Below, one piece after another: positions 47,040-58,590 of a stretch of DNA of 64,000 nt. Origin of the DNA: Avena insularis. Its lineage: Eukaryota > Streptophyta > Magnoliopsida > Poales > Poaceae. A program made the position numbers and the translations under genes. Where the stretch lies: NCBI GenBank assembly GCA_023614405.1, contig CM042688.1, positions 446,266,028-446,330,027 on the forward strand, in the 5' to 3' direction. The notes under the pieces are model-generated. The model saw nothing but the letters and a program-made list of their open reading frames with translations. It ran no database searches and was not told the origin of the DNA. Within the stretch, counting starts at the first letter, position 1. Each line of letters begins with the position of its first letter.

Positions 47040-48189
47040 ATGAGTACTACTAGTGTACTACTAATATACTATTTGCTTTTTCCCTAATAAGGGCATCAGC
47101 AATGGGTACAAAAGTTTGTGGCATCTACTAAGGTTCACCATATACATTGTGGAGAAAATAGAGTTTGTATCTTTAAGCCTAAGGTGCACCTCAAGCTTGT
47201 GGGTTGCCCATAGAGAATAGAATAATCATTTCCCCTCCCCCCTATTTCATGTGATCATTTTCAAAAGGAGTTCAAAATTTTCGTGATGCAAGATCTTAGC
47301 TAGAAGTCGAACCAGTCGTCAAAACTCTCTGTGGTTTCTGATATATTAATTAACCGCTCGATGGATACCTCCAATAGCTTTTTTTCATAAAACTTGCAAA
47401 GCAACCTACAATTATTTACTTGTAGTTCAAGTTTGACCTAATTTCATTAAATTCAAGAGCAATCTATCGCACTTAGTTGTAGCTCAAGTTTGACCTAATT
47501 TCATTAAACTGTCAAGATGCAAAATCTTAGCAAGAAGATGAACCTGTCTTCAGAACTCTCTATGGTTTCTGATAGTATATTAATTGACCGCCTATAATGT
47601 CCTTGTAGTTTCAAATTTGACCTAATTTCGATAAATTGACATAAAGTTATTTGGTCAAATGGGCAGAGTTAGCTAGGAAGTTTGAAAACTCATAAAACAT
47701 GGGAATCATTGGTACAACATGTTTGTCCACTATATATGTCGGTACACTTGGCTTCTGGCATTTAGATCCAATATTCATCGGACATTTCTTTACGGAAAAG
47801 AACAACCTCGCTTGCCATCAACCGGAAAATTGAGAATTGAATGTTCTTTCCTGATAGTTGGAAAATCACACCGACGACACTATTTACTACAAGAAAATGC
47901 ACCCATCTACCTCTAAAAAGTCATATATTTCAAGAGCAATCTATCGCGCTTACTTTGTAGCTCAAGTTTGACCCAATTTTGTTAAATAGTGTCATGATGC
48001 AAAATCTTAGCATAAAGTCAAATGAGTTGTCAAAACACTCCGTTGTTTCTCATATATTGATTGTGACCCCCCGATGGGTACCTCCAAAAGATTTTTCGTA
48101 AAACATTTAGAGCAACCTACAAAACTTGTAGTATATAGTTCAAATTTGACCTAATTTTGATTAATCGAGATATAAAGTCATTCAAGTGG
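47040..48189. repeat. second, shortened copy of the 530-bp repeat block
   Basis: The sequence from 47040 repeats that from 42749 (same CACTAAGGTTCACCATATAC and GTATCTTTAAGCCTAAGG blocks), then the 530-bp unit markers recur near 47430, 47490 and 47970. A deletion near 47590 fuses parts of two units. It is cut at 48190 by the CACTA terminus, inside the phrase TTCAAGTGG|GCAGAG seen intact near 45696. Confidence 0.8.
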
Positions 48190-48420
48190 CACTACAAGAA
48201 ATGTTGGCTTTTACAACAGATGATTTTCGTGGTTGAAGGCCCGTTTTTCATGGACAAAGAGTCTTGCGTGATGGATGGCCTTCGTGGTAAAAGCCCCGTC
48301 ACAAATGAATTAACCACGGGTTTTTTCGCCCATGGCGGATCGCAGCTTCAGCCACTAAAACATGTTCCGTCATAGATCTGTTCGCCAGCCACGCTGACGG
48401 CTGACATCATGCAAACTGCC
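48190..48420 (+). mobile_element. CACTA (En/Spm) transposon terminus
   Basis: CACTACAAGAAATGTTGGC at 48190 is the classical Triticeae CACTA terminal inverted repeat start. It interrupts a 530-bp repeat unit precisely. The next ~200 bases carry GTGGTT / CCGTCA-type subterminal words (CTTCGTGGTAAAAGCC, CCCGTCACAAATG). The matching right terminus (ending CTTGTAGTG) was not found in the window, so the extent of the element is unknown; it may cover much of the region to the right. Confidence 0.75.
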
Positions 48421-48699
48421 ACGTGGCAGCCGCCATTAGTGGACGGTTACCGCTGTTAACGGTCATAGAAACCGTGGCAGAAGCCAGGCCCAGCCAAGGC
48501 CTGCTAAATACTAACTGGGCCGACCCATCAAGGAGCCCAATAAGAAGATGGCCCATTCCTGTTTTGTCCTGCATTGTTTGAAATGGGCCTAGAGATGCGG
48601 CCCGTGAACTTTCAGGCCTGATTCTGTTTTGGCCTATAGAAGGCCGATGTTGGTCCAGCACTGTGCTACCACTTGAGGCCTGCATAAATCCGGCACTAC

Positions 48700-49075
48700 A
48701 CTGTTCAGGTCTGTTACTGATTTAGCCTATTACTGTTCAGTCCTGTTACTGTTTCAGCCTTTTAGGAATTTCGACCCGTTACTGTTTAGGCCCATTAGTG
48801 TTTGGGATTTTGCCTGTTAAGGCCGGCACTGTTTGGCCTGTTACTGTACTGGCCTGCCACCGTACTGGCCTTTTGCTGTTGATACCTTTTACGGTTCTGA
48901 CCTTTCACTATTCTGGCCTTTTTACTGTTTTGGCCATTTATTGTTCTGGCCTTTTATCATTCTGGCCTTTTACTATTCTGGCCTTTTGGTGCTACGGCCT
49001 TTTACTGTTCTGGCCTTTTACTATTCTGGCCTTTTACTGCTCTGGCCTTTTATAGTTCTGGTCACTTTGGGCCAT
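48700..49075. repeat. minisatellite, ~16-bp unit TTCTGGCCTTTTACTA
   Basis: Imperfect units such as TTCTGGCCTTTTACTA recur about 20 times; they are most regular at 48940-49060 and decayed at 48700-48900 (TGTTACTGTTTCAGCC). Translation gives repetitive hydrophobic strings (for example FWPFTILAF) in two overlapping frames (48798 and 48833), an artefact of the repeat. It lies ~500 bp inside the CACTA end. Confidence 0.85.
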
Positions 49076-49279
49076 CCATGCGCATGTTCTTTCAACATTC
49101 AGCATGCTACTGCTCCGTCTTGTTACTGTTTTAGACTTTTTTTGCTAGCGCCTACTTTTCGCAGAACAGGTGAATATCTAGACGTCAATTAATAAACACA
49201 CAAAAATTATAACTACTTATTACACAATAATAAAAGTTTGTTTAAACAGGTTATACAACAAGATCGTAATTCCAACAAA

Positions 49280-50614
49280 TTACAACGTGTCAGTACCATC
49301 AATATGAGATCGGTACATGGCAATTCGCTTCACTGTATGATCTGTCCTCTTCTTCAACATTTCAGCTATAGACCTAAGAGAAGCTACACCCTTTTGTTCT
49401 GCATGCAATACAACATTTATATAATTATCACATGCAGGAGTTGTTCTAGGTGGACTGTTAACTAAGTTTTCTTTGGCAATGCAATGGGAGGATGAATGGG
49501 ACGAGGGATCACAACTTTCAGTCCTGCCTTCCAAGGACTCCTGCTAGGATATGGTGAAACGGGTTAAAACAAACAACAAGGGAAACAAGTAGTATTATAT
49601 AAATTAGAGATCATTTAAAGTAAGTAAGAACTTACAGTAGCACGTTTAGGCTGACAGTAGCTCCTTCTCGAGCGGGTGTGACTCCTGGTCAATCTGCCAA
49701 AACAATCTGAGCAGAGCAGTTTGAATTCTGGTCCTTGTACTCAATTGTCATTTCTCTTCATGACATTTGAAACCAAGTTGGTTGGTTTGGAAGGATGAGA
49801 ACTCTTGAAAAACACCAAAAACATATCATTAAAAATTACCATATGTATGTTATAAACTAGATAACTGGTTTGGAAGGATGAAAGCAGGTGAAAACACCAA
49901 CATATAGCATTAAAAATGACCAAATATATCATCCAAACTAGATGGACATTTTCCAAATTAAGCATTCGCACATATATTCACAATTGAACATAAATGCAAA
50001 TGTCATGGCAAGTTCTTAGGTAGAATGACAACTAATTAACATGACAAGAAACTAGCCTAAGTAACACAAGGAAACCTCACGATTCAACCTTGTTGGACAT
50101 TAGATTGTCAGTGTTGGATCCTCTATGAGCTGTTTGCATGACCCGTGCGACTGCTCGGAAAGAATAGAATCTATGAGTTTGTGTTGGAGGATTAAACTGA
50201 TAGCGTGAGTATAAAGAAAGGGAATAAAAGCAAGAAGCTAATGAGGTGGATAGGACCTAAAGATTTCGTTGCTTACGAGTAACAAAAATATAGCAAACAG
50301 GCAAGAGAAATTACCGCTACGCGATGAGGATGGGTGGGACAGGCAAGTGGGCGGCGGGGGCGGTGGCTCGGCATTTCAGGGTCAACAACGAATGGTTCAG
50401 TGAAGCGGCTCCGGTAGGGTAGATGATGGTGTTGGCGAAGCTGATCCGGTGTTGCGGGGGAGTCAGTGAAATAGTTCTGGTAAAGAGTGCCTACAGTGGA
50501 AGAGCTCTGGTGTGGAAGAGAGGGCTGGCAGTGAATCAGCTGGAGGAAGGTCAAGGTTGGAGTGGTGTGGGCGGGGAAGAGACGATGGGGGAATATAGGT
50601 GGGATGACGCACAT
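49280..50614 (-). pseudogene. exon remnants, possibly a CACTA-associated gene
   Basis: The minus strand shows a possible three-exon arrangement. Exon 1 runs from ATG at 50614 to a GT donor at 50314 and is Pro/His-rich. A short exon ends at 49636 before GTAAG (encoding SHTRSRRSYCQPKRAT). A last exon, 49540-49280, follows a CCTAGCAG acceptor (ESLEGRTESCD, then TTPACDNYINVVLHAEQKG and EMLKKRTDHTVKRIAMYRS, stop). The last exon has a charged helical look and good codon continuity. The first exon overlaps the start of the macro-repeat and may not be coding. A local duplication (TGGTTTGGAAGGATGA at about 49787 and 49868) lies in the putative intron. I do not recognise the family; the position near a CACTA terminus suggests a transposon gene. 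Confidence 0.35.
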
Positions 50615-51689
50615 TTACCACCTATACCCCTCTATTATTGCATTACTCCCACGGTCCTTGTTTCCTGAGCAGAGATAGAAGAGGAACTTTGCATTTGCAA
50701 AAAGAGGGGCGGGATATTTGAATAGATTTGTGTGGGATGTTTTGGCGCCATGCAGAAAATTTTGAGGTTGAAGCTTCCACGAACTCTACTCCGACATGAC
50801 CGCTCTCACGTGTTGGCCCCATCTAGACCCACACGCCAGCGACAGTATTCTTACCAACATATAAATGAGTTTCCACACATCTGCCGAAATTGATAAACAA
50901 TATATTTTGAAGGCTTTCATACAAGATGACCAAGGTAACAACCATATCTCTGCTATAGTTTATAATAGCATGTCCATATCTGGTAGATAACTGCATCTTG
51001 GCATTTCAAAACAAGATTCTAGATTTGATGGACAATGACCAACTTTCATGAATTTCCAAACTTTCTAGCTAAATCTATGCAATAAAACGACTTTTTGACA
51101 ATCTGAAGTAAATATGTATAATTTCAAACTAGAAAGTGTGTGATATACCTTGCTCTTGACTTTTTAACATAATTCAAAGATATCAAGTAGTCAAATATTG
51201 GAGAACCACTGAGAGTTTCGGAAAATTCAACTTTTTGATATGAATGGTAATGACACCTAATTTCAGCCATTTTTAAAAAATACAAAGAAACAAAATATAA
51301 AAAGAAATGCATCCATTATTTTATCTCTTCGTGTCTCACTATGTGCACTAGCTAGTTTCCATGGAAAAATATAATCTTGAAATTTGATAATTTCTGAGAA
51401 AAAATTGTATCACAATATATATGGAGTACCATGTAAGAATATGCATGGCTTTCAAACCAGATGCCCAAGGTCATGGCCATATCTTTTCTATAGTTTATAA
51501 TAACCTATCCATATTTGTTATGGTCTGTATTGGCATTTAAAATATTATTTACAAAGGAAGCTTCCGAATTGGAAGTTATTTCAATTTTCTAATGCACATC
51601 AATGGCTTTAGTCATGAAGCTACTACAAAACATGGCTTTAAATCCCACGGCCCCGGTTTTCACTCAAAGTATATATAGCCTAGGGTTAA

Positions 51690-54300
51690 TTAAGTGTAGG
51701 GTTCAGGGTTTTATTTTGGGTTGAGGGTTTAAGGTTTCATGGTTTATGGTTTAGGATTTTAGGGTTTAGGCATTTAGGGTTTAGTTGTTTAGGGTTGTTC
51801 GAGGTTTTAGGGTTTATGATTGTTTAGGTTTTAAGGTTTAGGGAATTTTCAATAATAATGTTCAATCTTTAGATATATGGTTATAATCATGGAATAGAAT
51901 GGTGTTATCGCAATTTAATAAAAGTATTTCAAAATTTGATCTATAAGTGCATTATACCTCCTTGGTAAGGTTTTAGGTTTCTAGGGTTAGGAAGTTCGAG
52001 TTCTAGGGTTAGGAGGTTATTAGGGTTTACGGTTAAGGGTTTTTGATTTTTTATAATGTTCAAGCTGTATGCTTATATTCATGTAATAGAATGGCGTTAC
52101 CACAATTTAACGAAAGTATCTCAAATTTCGATCTATAAGTGCACGGTACCTGCTGGTTTAGGGTTTATGGGTCGATGATCTAGGGTTTCACGGTTTAGGT
52201 TTTATGGGTTGTTTAGGGTTTAGGGATTAGTGATTTTTCAATAATGCTTAAAGATTTATACTTATATTCGTCGAATAGAATGGCATTACCTGCTTTAATG
52301 AAAGTATCACAAATGTTGATCTATAAGTGCATGATACCTGCTTGGTTAGGGATTTACAGTTTAGGTTTTATCATTGTATAGGGTTCATAGTTTAGTGAAT
52401 TTAGAATAATGCTCAAGCTTTATTGTTATATTTGTCGAATAGAATGACATTACCTAATTTAATGAAAGTATCTCAAATTTTGATCTATAAAGTGAGTGAT
52501 ACCTGCTTGGTTAGTGTTTATGGGTTAAGGGTTTCGGGTTTTAGGCTTTAGGTTTTAGGGGTTGTTCGGGTTTACGGTTTAGTGAATTTTCGATAATGCT
52601 CAAGATGTATGCTTATATTCGTCGAATAAAATGGCGTTAGCAAATTAAACAAAAGTATATCAAATTTTGATCTATAAGTGCATGCTACATGCTTGGTAAG
52701 GGTTTAGGGTTTGGGGTTTTAGGGGTTCAGGGTTTCAGGAATTTTCGATAATTTTCAAGTTGCTTTATGCTTATATTCGTTGAATAGAATGGCATTACAT
52801 CAATTTATTGAAAGTATCTCAAATTTTGATGTATAAGTGCATAATACCTGCTTTGGTCAGGGTTTATGGGTCGAGGGTTTAGGGTTATAGGTTTTTACGG
52901 TTTTGTTTATAGGTTGTTTAGGGTTTAGGGTTGAGCGAATTTTCAATAATGCTCAAGATTTATGCTTATACTCGTAGAACAGAATGGGTGTTAGCTGATT
53001 TCATGAAAGTATCTCAAATTTTGATCAATGTATGCATGACATGCTTGGTTAGGGTTTATGGCTAAGGGTTCAGGGCTTTAGGGTTTAGTGTTTAAGTTTT
53101 ACGGGTTGTTCAGGGTTGACGGAAATTTTGATATTACTCAAGATTTATGCTTATATTCGTCAAATAGAATGGCGTTACCCAATTTAACGGAATTATCTTA
53201 AATTTTGATCTATAAGTGCATGCTACGTGCTTGGTGAGGGTTTACGGTTTAGGGTTATAGGGTTTAGGGGTTTAGGATTTGGGTTTTGCAGGTTTCGGTT
53301 TTTGGGAATTTTCAATAATGTTCAAACTTTAGTTTTATATTCGTGGAATAGAATGGCGTTACCACAATTTAATGAAATATCGAATCTCGGATTTTGATCT
53401 ATAAGTCCATGATACCTGCTTGGTTAGGGTTTTTATATGGGTCGAGGGTTTAGGGTTTTAGGGTTTTATGGTTTAGGTTTTATTGGCTAGATAGGGTTTA
53501 GGGATTTTATCGAATTTTCAATAATACTCAAGCTTTATGCTTATATTCGTCGAATAGAATATATATGGCGTTACCTAACTCATTGAAAGTATCTCCAACT
53601 TTGACCTATAAGTCCATGATACCTGATCTGTTAGGGTTTATGCGTTGAGGGTTTGGGGTTTTAGGTTTAGGTTTTATTACGGGTTATTTAGGGTTTAGGG
53701 TATTTTCAATAATGCGCAAGATTTATGCTTATATTCATCGAATAGAATGGTATTACCAATCTATTGAAAATAGATCAATTTTGATCGATAGGTGCATGCT
53801 ACGTGTTTGGTAAGGATTTAGGGTTTAGTGTTTCGATTTCAAGGTTTTAGGAATTGTAAATAATGTTCAAGCTTTATGCTTATATTCGTGGAATAGAATG
53901 GCGTTACCGCAATTTAATGAAAGTATCTCAAATTTTGATATATAAGTGCATGTACCTGCTTGATTAGGGTTTATGGGTCGAGGGTTTAGGGTTTTACAGT
54001 TTAGGGTTCGGAGAATTTTTGGTAATGCTCAGGGTTTATGCTTATATTCGTCTAATAGAATGGCGTTACCTGATTTAACGAAAGTATCTCAATTTTTGCT
54101 CTATAGTTGCACGATATCTACTTTCTCAGGGTTTAGGTGTTTAGATTTTATGGTTTAGGATTCTATGAATTCTCAATAATATTTTCAAACTTTATGGTTA
54201 TATATATTCGTGCAACAGAATGGTGTTACCGCAATTTAATGAAATTGTGTCAAAAATTGATCTACAAGTCGATGATATCCCTCTTGGTCATATTTTTTGT
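51690..54300 (+). repeat. telomere-like satellite array 1, ~180-bp units
   Basis: About 14 tandem units, each with GCTTATATTCGTCGAATAG, AATGGCGTTACC, AAGTATCTCAAATTTTGATC, TATAAGTGCATGATACCTGC and then a run of GGTTTAGGGTTTTAGGG words. The ATAGAATGG marker falls near 51893, 52086, 52273, 52436, 52624, 52783, 52978, 53164, 53347, 53557, 53740, 53891, 54055 and 54219 (spacing 151-210). TTTAGGG is the plant telomere repeat on the G-rich strand, here always on the + strand but broken by single-base changes. No genes. Confidence 0.88.
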
Positions 54301-56579
54301 TAAATAAAATTGAAGGTATCCGGGTACTAAAACAAGGGAGAAATAGGAAGAGTTCCTTGAGATTTAGGCGTTGTTTGGTTGGGCTCGAATTCTAGCTTTT
54401 GATTTTTGGCTTATAAAGCTACGAACATGTTTTTGGCTTTGTTTTTTTCGATTTTACTCTGACATAGTGGAATGATAGTATAAGCCAAGTTGGATGATTT
54501 TAACGATTTTATCTCAGTTTAGTGAAAAATGTTCGAATTTTGAACAACAAGCGATGTGAATCTCTACTTCCCGTAATTCTGGCTCACTGACATGTGGGTC
54601 ACTTGCATAGTGGGTCCAAAACGTCGGTGTAAGTTGGAGTGGGCGGGCAGGTAAATATTGAAGAAGGGCTAGGAAACATGGATGGGGTGATGCATTTGGG
54701 AGAACGCAAATTTACCACCTATATCCCTCTGTTATTGCAGTGCTCCCACAGATTCTTGTTTCCGGAGCAAGGATAGAAGTGGAATTTTGCATTCTAGAAA
54801 GAGGTGAAGCATGTTTGAATGGATGCACGGGATATTTTAATGGATGAGTGAGATGTTTGGGCGCCGTACCAAATTTTGAGGTCGAAGCTTCTAGCATACG
54901 CTACTTCGGCGTGGGGCCTCTCAGACGCGCTGTCACCGTCTAGGCCCACACACTAGTGAGAGTTGCTTCCCAGCATTTAAACGAGTTTCTAGGCATTTGC
55001 TGAAATTTTCGAACAATTTAAGGCTTTCAAGAAGATGACCATCATCCAAAAAAAGGTGACCAAGGTCATGGAAATAGTTTATGATGACGTGTCCGTATTT
55101 GGTAGATCGGTGCATCTTTGCAAATCAACCAATATGTCTACATCCAAATTTGAAGTTTGTTTTAGAATTCCCAAGTAACAACAATGTGCTTTATTGTGAA
55201 GCAACTACAAAGATGATGGCTCAAAATTCCACCGCCCCCTTTTTTCACACAATGTATAACGCCCTTTCAAGCTTCTAGGCTAAATTTGTGCAATAAAATA
55301 ATTTTTGGGGCTGGATGTTTGAATGGATGGGCGGGATGTTTGAATGGGTGCGCGGGATATTTGAATGGGTGGGCGGGATATTTTGGCGCTCTGCCGAAAT
55401 TTTGAAGTTGAAGCTTTTAAGGTACACTACTCCCACTTGGGATGTTGTCCCTGACAGATAGACCCACTAGCCTGTATGCTTTCTAGCATTTAATGAGTTT
55501 ATAGACATCTGCCAAAATTAATGAACATTAATTCAAGGATTTCAAACAAGAGGAGCAAGGTCACAGCCATAGTTTCTGTACCTTTTTCATCTTCTGTACT
55601 AGTACTACTCCGTACATTGAACCATGTTCACCAACCAAGCTTACAAACCTGGCCATATTTGGTAGATCGGTGCATCTTGGCATTTCAAGTAATTGTTTAC
55701 AAAAGAGATTCCATATTTGATGGATAATGCCCTACTTTCATGAGTTTTCAAACTTCTTAGCTAAAGATGCTAAAATTAAATAACTTTTTGACGATTGAAA
55801 GTAAGTATATTTACGAACTACAAAGTGTGTGATATAGCTTGCTCGTGACTTTTAAAAATTGTTTAAAGGTACCAAATTAGTCAAATATTGGACAACCACC
55901 GAGGGTTTTGCAATATTTCAATTTTTTGATATGAATAGTAATGACACCAAATTTGGGCCATTTAAAAAAAATAAAGAAACAAAATATAAAAGGAAATACA
56001 ACCATTCGTTTCTCCGTTGGTGTCTCACAGTGTGCATTGGCTAGTTTCCATGAAAATATATAAAATTTGACAACTCTTGAAAAACTCGTTTCACAATATG
56101 GCGTACCATGTTTGAATATTCATGGCTTTCAAAAACTAGATGACCAATGTCAAGGCCATATGTGTTACCATACTTTATGATAATGTAACCATGTTGGTTA
56201 GATTGGTGCATATTGGTATTCAACATTGTTTAGAAAAAGAGCTTCCATATTTGGAGTTATTTGAAAAGCTCCAATCGATAATAATGGCTTTAATGTTGTC
56301 ATATGATATATGGCATACCATGTATGAATTTGCATGGGTTTCAAACCACGTGACCAAGGTCATGGTCACACCTTTGCTATAGTTTATAACAACATGTTTG
56401 TATTTGGTAGATTGGTCTGCATAATTGGCATTTAAAATATTATTTACAAAGGAAGCTTCTGAATTTGAAGTTATTTTCAATTTTTCAAGCGACGACAATG
56501 GCTTTTGTCATGAAGAAACTACAAATAAGTATGGCTCAAAATCCCATTGCCCTAGTTTCCACACAAGATATATATAGCC
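54301..56579. repeat. spacer segment of macro-repeat copies 1-2
   Basis: It contains GAGATTTAGGCG plus TTTGGTTGGGCTCGAATTC (54360), repeated at 58650, then the macro-repeat marker and its flanks. No protein-coding signature. Frames such as 55081-55278 recur at 59373-59570 only because the DNA is duplicated. Confidence 0.7.
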
Positions 56580-58590
56580 TAGGGTTTAGGGTTCATGTTT
56601 TTTGGGTTGAGGGTTTAGGGGTTTAGGGTTTATGGTATATGATTTAGGATTTTAGGGTTTAGGGCTTAGGAGTTTAAGGTAGGTATTTAGGGTTTAGGAC
56701 TTTAGGGTTTAGGGTTTTCTAGGGTTTAGGGTTTATGAATTTTCAATAATAATTTTCAAGCTTATATATATATGTGCTTATTTATATTCGTGGAATAGAC
56801 TCGTGTTATCGCACTTTAATGAAAGTATCTCGGATTTTGATCTATAAGTGCATCATACCTGCTTGGTAAGGGGTTGAGCGTTTATGGTTTTTATGGTTTT
56901 TGGGGTTTAGGTGTTTAGGGTTTAGGTTTTTTGGGAATTTTCGATAATGTTCAAGCTGCTTTATATATGCTTATATTCATGGAATTGAATAGCGTTAGCA
57001 CAATTTGAGGAATGTTTATCTGAAAATTTGATCTACAAGTGCGTGTGATACCTCATTGGCCAATGTCATTTAGGCGGGGTTGAGGGTTTAGGGTTTTAGG
57101 GTTTAGGGCATTTCGATAATGTTCAAACTTTATTGTTATATTTGTGTAATAGAATGGCGTTACCGCTATTTAATGAAAGATCGAATCTCAGATTTTGATG
57201 TATAAGTTCATGATACATGCTTGGTTAGGGTTTATACGCGTCGAGGGTTTAGGGTTTTATGGTTTAGGTTTGATGGACAGAATAGGGTTTTGGGGGTTCA
57301 TCGAATTTTCAATAATACTCGAGCTTTATGCTTATATTCGTTGAATAGAATATGGCGGTACCTAACTAAATGAAAGTATCTCAAAATTTGATCTATAAGT
57401 GCATGATACCTGATTGGTTAGGATTTATGGGTTGAGGGTTTGGGGTTTTAGGTTTAGGTTTTACTAGGGGTTGTCTAGGGTATTATATGCTTATATTCAT
57501 CGAATAGAATGGAGTTACCAGTTTAATGAGAATATATCAATTTTTGATCGATAAGTGCATGCTATGTGCGGTGTTGAGGGTTTAGGGTTTTAGGGTTTAG
57601 GGAATTTCCAATAATGTTCAAACTTTATTGTTATATTCGTGGAATAGAATGGCGTTACCGCAATTTAACGAAAGATCGAATCTCAGATTTTGATCTATAA
57701 GTCCACGATACTTGCTTGGTTAGGGTTTATATGGGTCGAGGGTTTAGGGTTTTAGGGTTTTACGGTTTAGGTTTTATGGACTGGATAGGGTTTAGGGGGT
57801 TTATTGAATTTTCAATAATACTCAAGCTTTATGCTTATATTCGTCGAATAGAATATATATGGCATTACCTAACTCACTGAATGTATCTCCAAACCTGATC
57901 TGTTAGGGTTTATGGGTTAAGGGTTTGGGGTTTTAGGTTTAGGTTTTATTAGGGGTTGTTTAGGGTTTAGGGAATTTCAATAATGCTCAAGATTTATTCT
58001 TATATTCATCGAATAGAATGTAGTTACCAGTTTAATGAAAATATATCAATTTTGATTGATAAGTGCATGCTACGTGTTTGGTAAGGATTTAGGGTTTAGT
58101 GTTTAGATTTCAAGGTTTCAGGAATTTTAAATAATGTTCAAGCTTTATGCTTATATTCATGGAATAGAATGGCGTTTTCGCTATTTAATGAAAGTATCTC
58201 AAATTTTGATATATAAGTGCATGATACCTGCTTGATTAGGCTTTATGGGCCGAGGATTTAGGGTTTTACAGTTTAGTTTTATGGGTTGTTTCCGGTTTAG
58301 GGTTCAGAGAATTGGTAATGCTCAGGATTTATGCTTATATTCGTCTAATAGAATGGCGTACCTGATTTAACGAAAGTATCTCAATTTTTGATCTATAGTT
58401 GCACGATACCTGCTTGGTCTGGGTTTAGGGTTTTAGATTTTATGGTTTAGGATTCCGTGAATTCTCAATAATATTTTCAAACTTTATGGTTATATATATT
58501 CGTGGAATAGAATAGTGTTACCGCAATTTAATGAAAGTATCTCCAAAATTGATCTACAAGTCGATGATATCCCTCTTTGTCATATTGTTT
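56580..58590 (+). repeat. telomere-like satellite array 2, ~180-bp units
   Basis: The same unit as array 1, about 10-11 copies, marker ATAGAATGG or a decayed form near 56793, 56985, 57129, 57345, 57500, 57644, 57848, 58012, 58165, 58350 and 58505. The last units (58160-58590) match the last units of array 1 (53890-54300) closely, including the ACTTTATGGTTATATATATTC ending, so the arrays were copied as part of the macro-repeat. Array 2 lacks some units present in array 1. Confidence 0.88.

Noticed and set aside
42749..48189. Tandem repeats as a CRISPR array
   Set aside because: Eukaryotic DNA, 530-bp units with no short repeat/unique spacer pattern.
48798..49192. Two overlapping frames that look like multi-pass membrane proteins
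   Set aside because: They are translations of the TTCTGGCCTTTTACTA minisatellite in two frames; the hydrophobicity comes from the repeat.
51690..58590. A real chromosome end (telomere)
   Set aside because: The TTTAGGG words are degenerate, broken by other unit sequence, and flanked on both sides by ordinary repeats.
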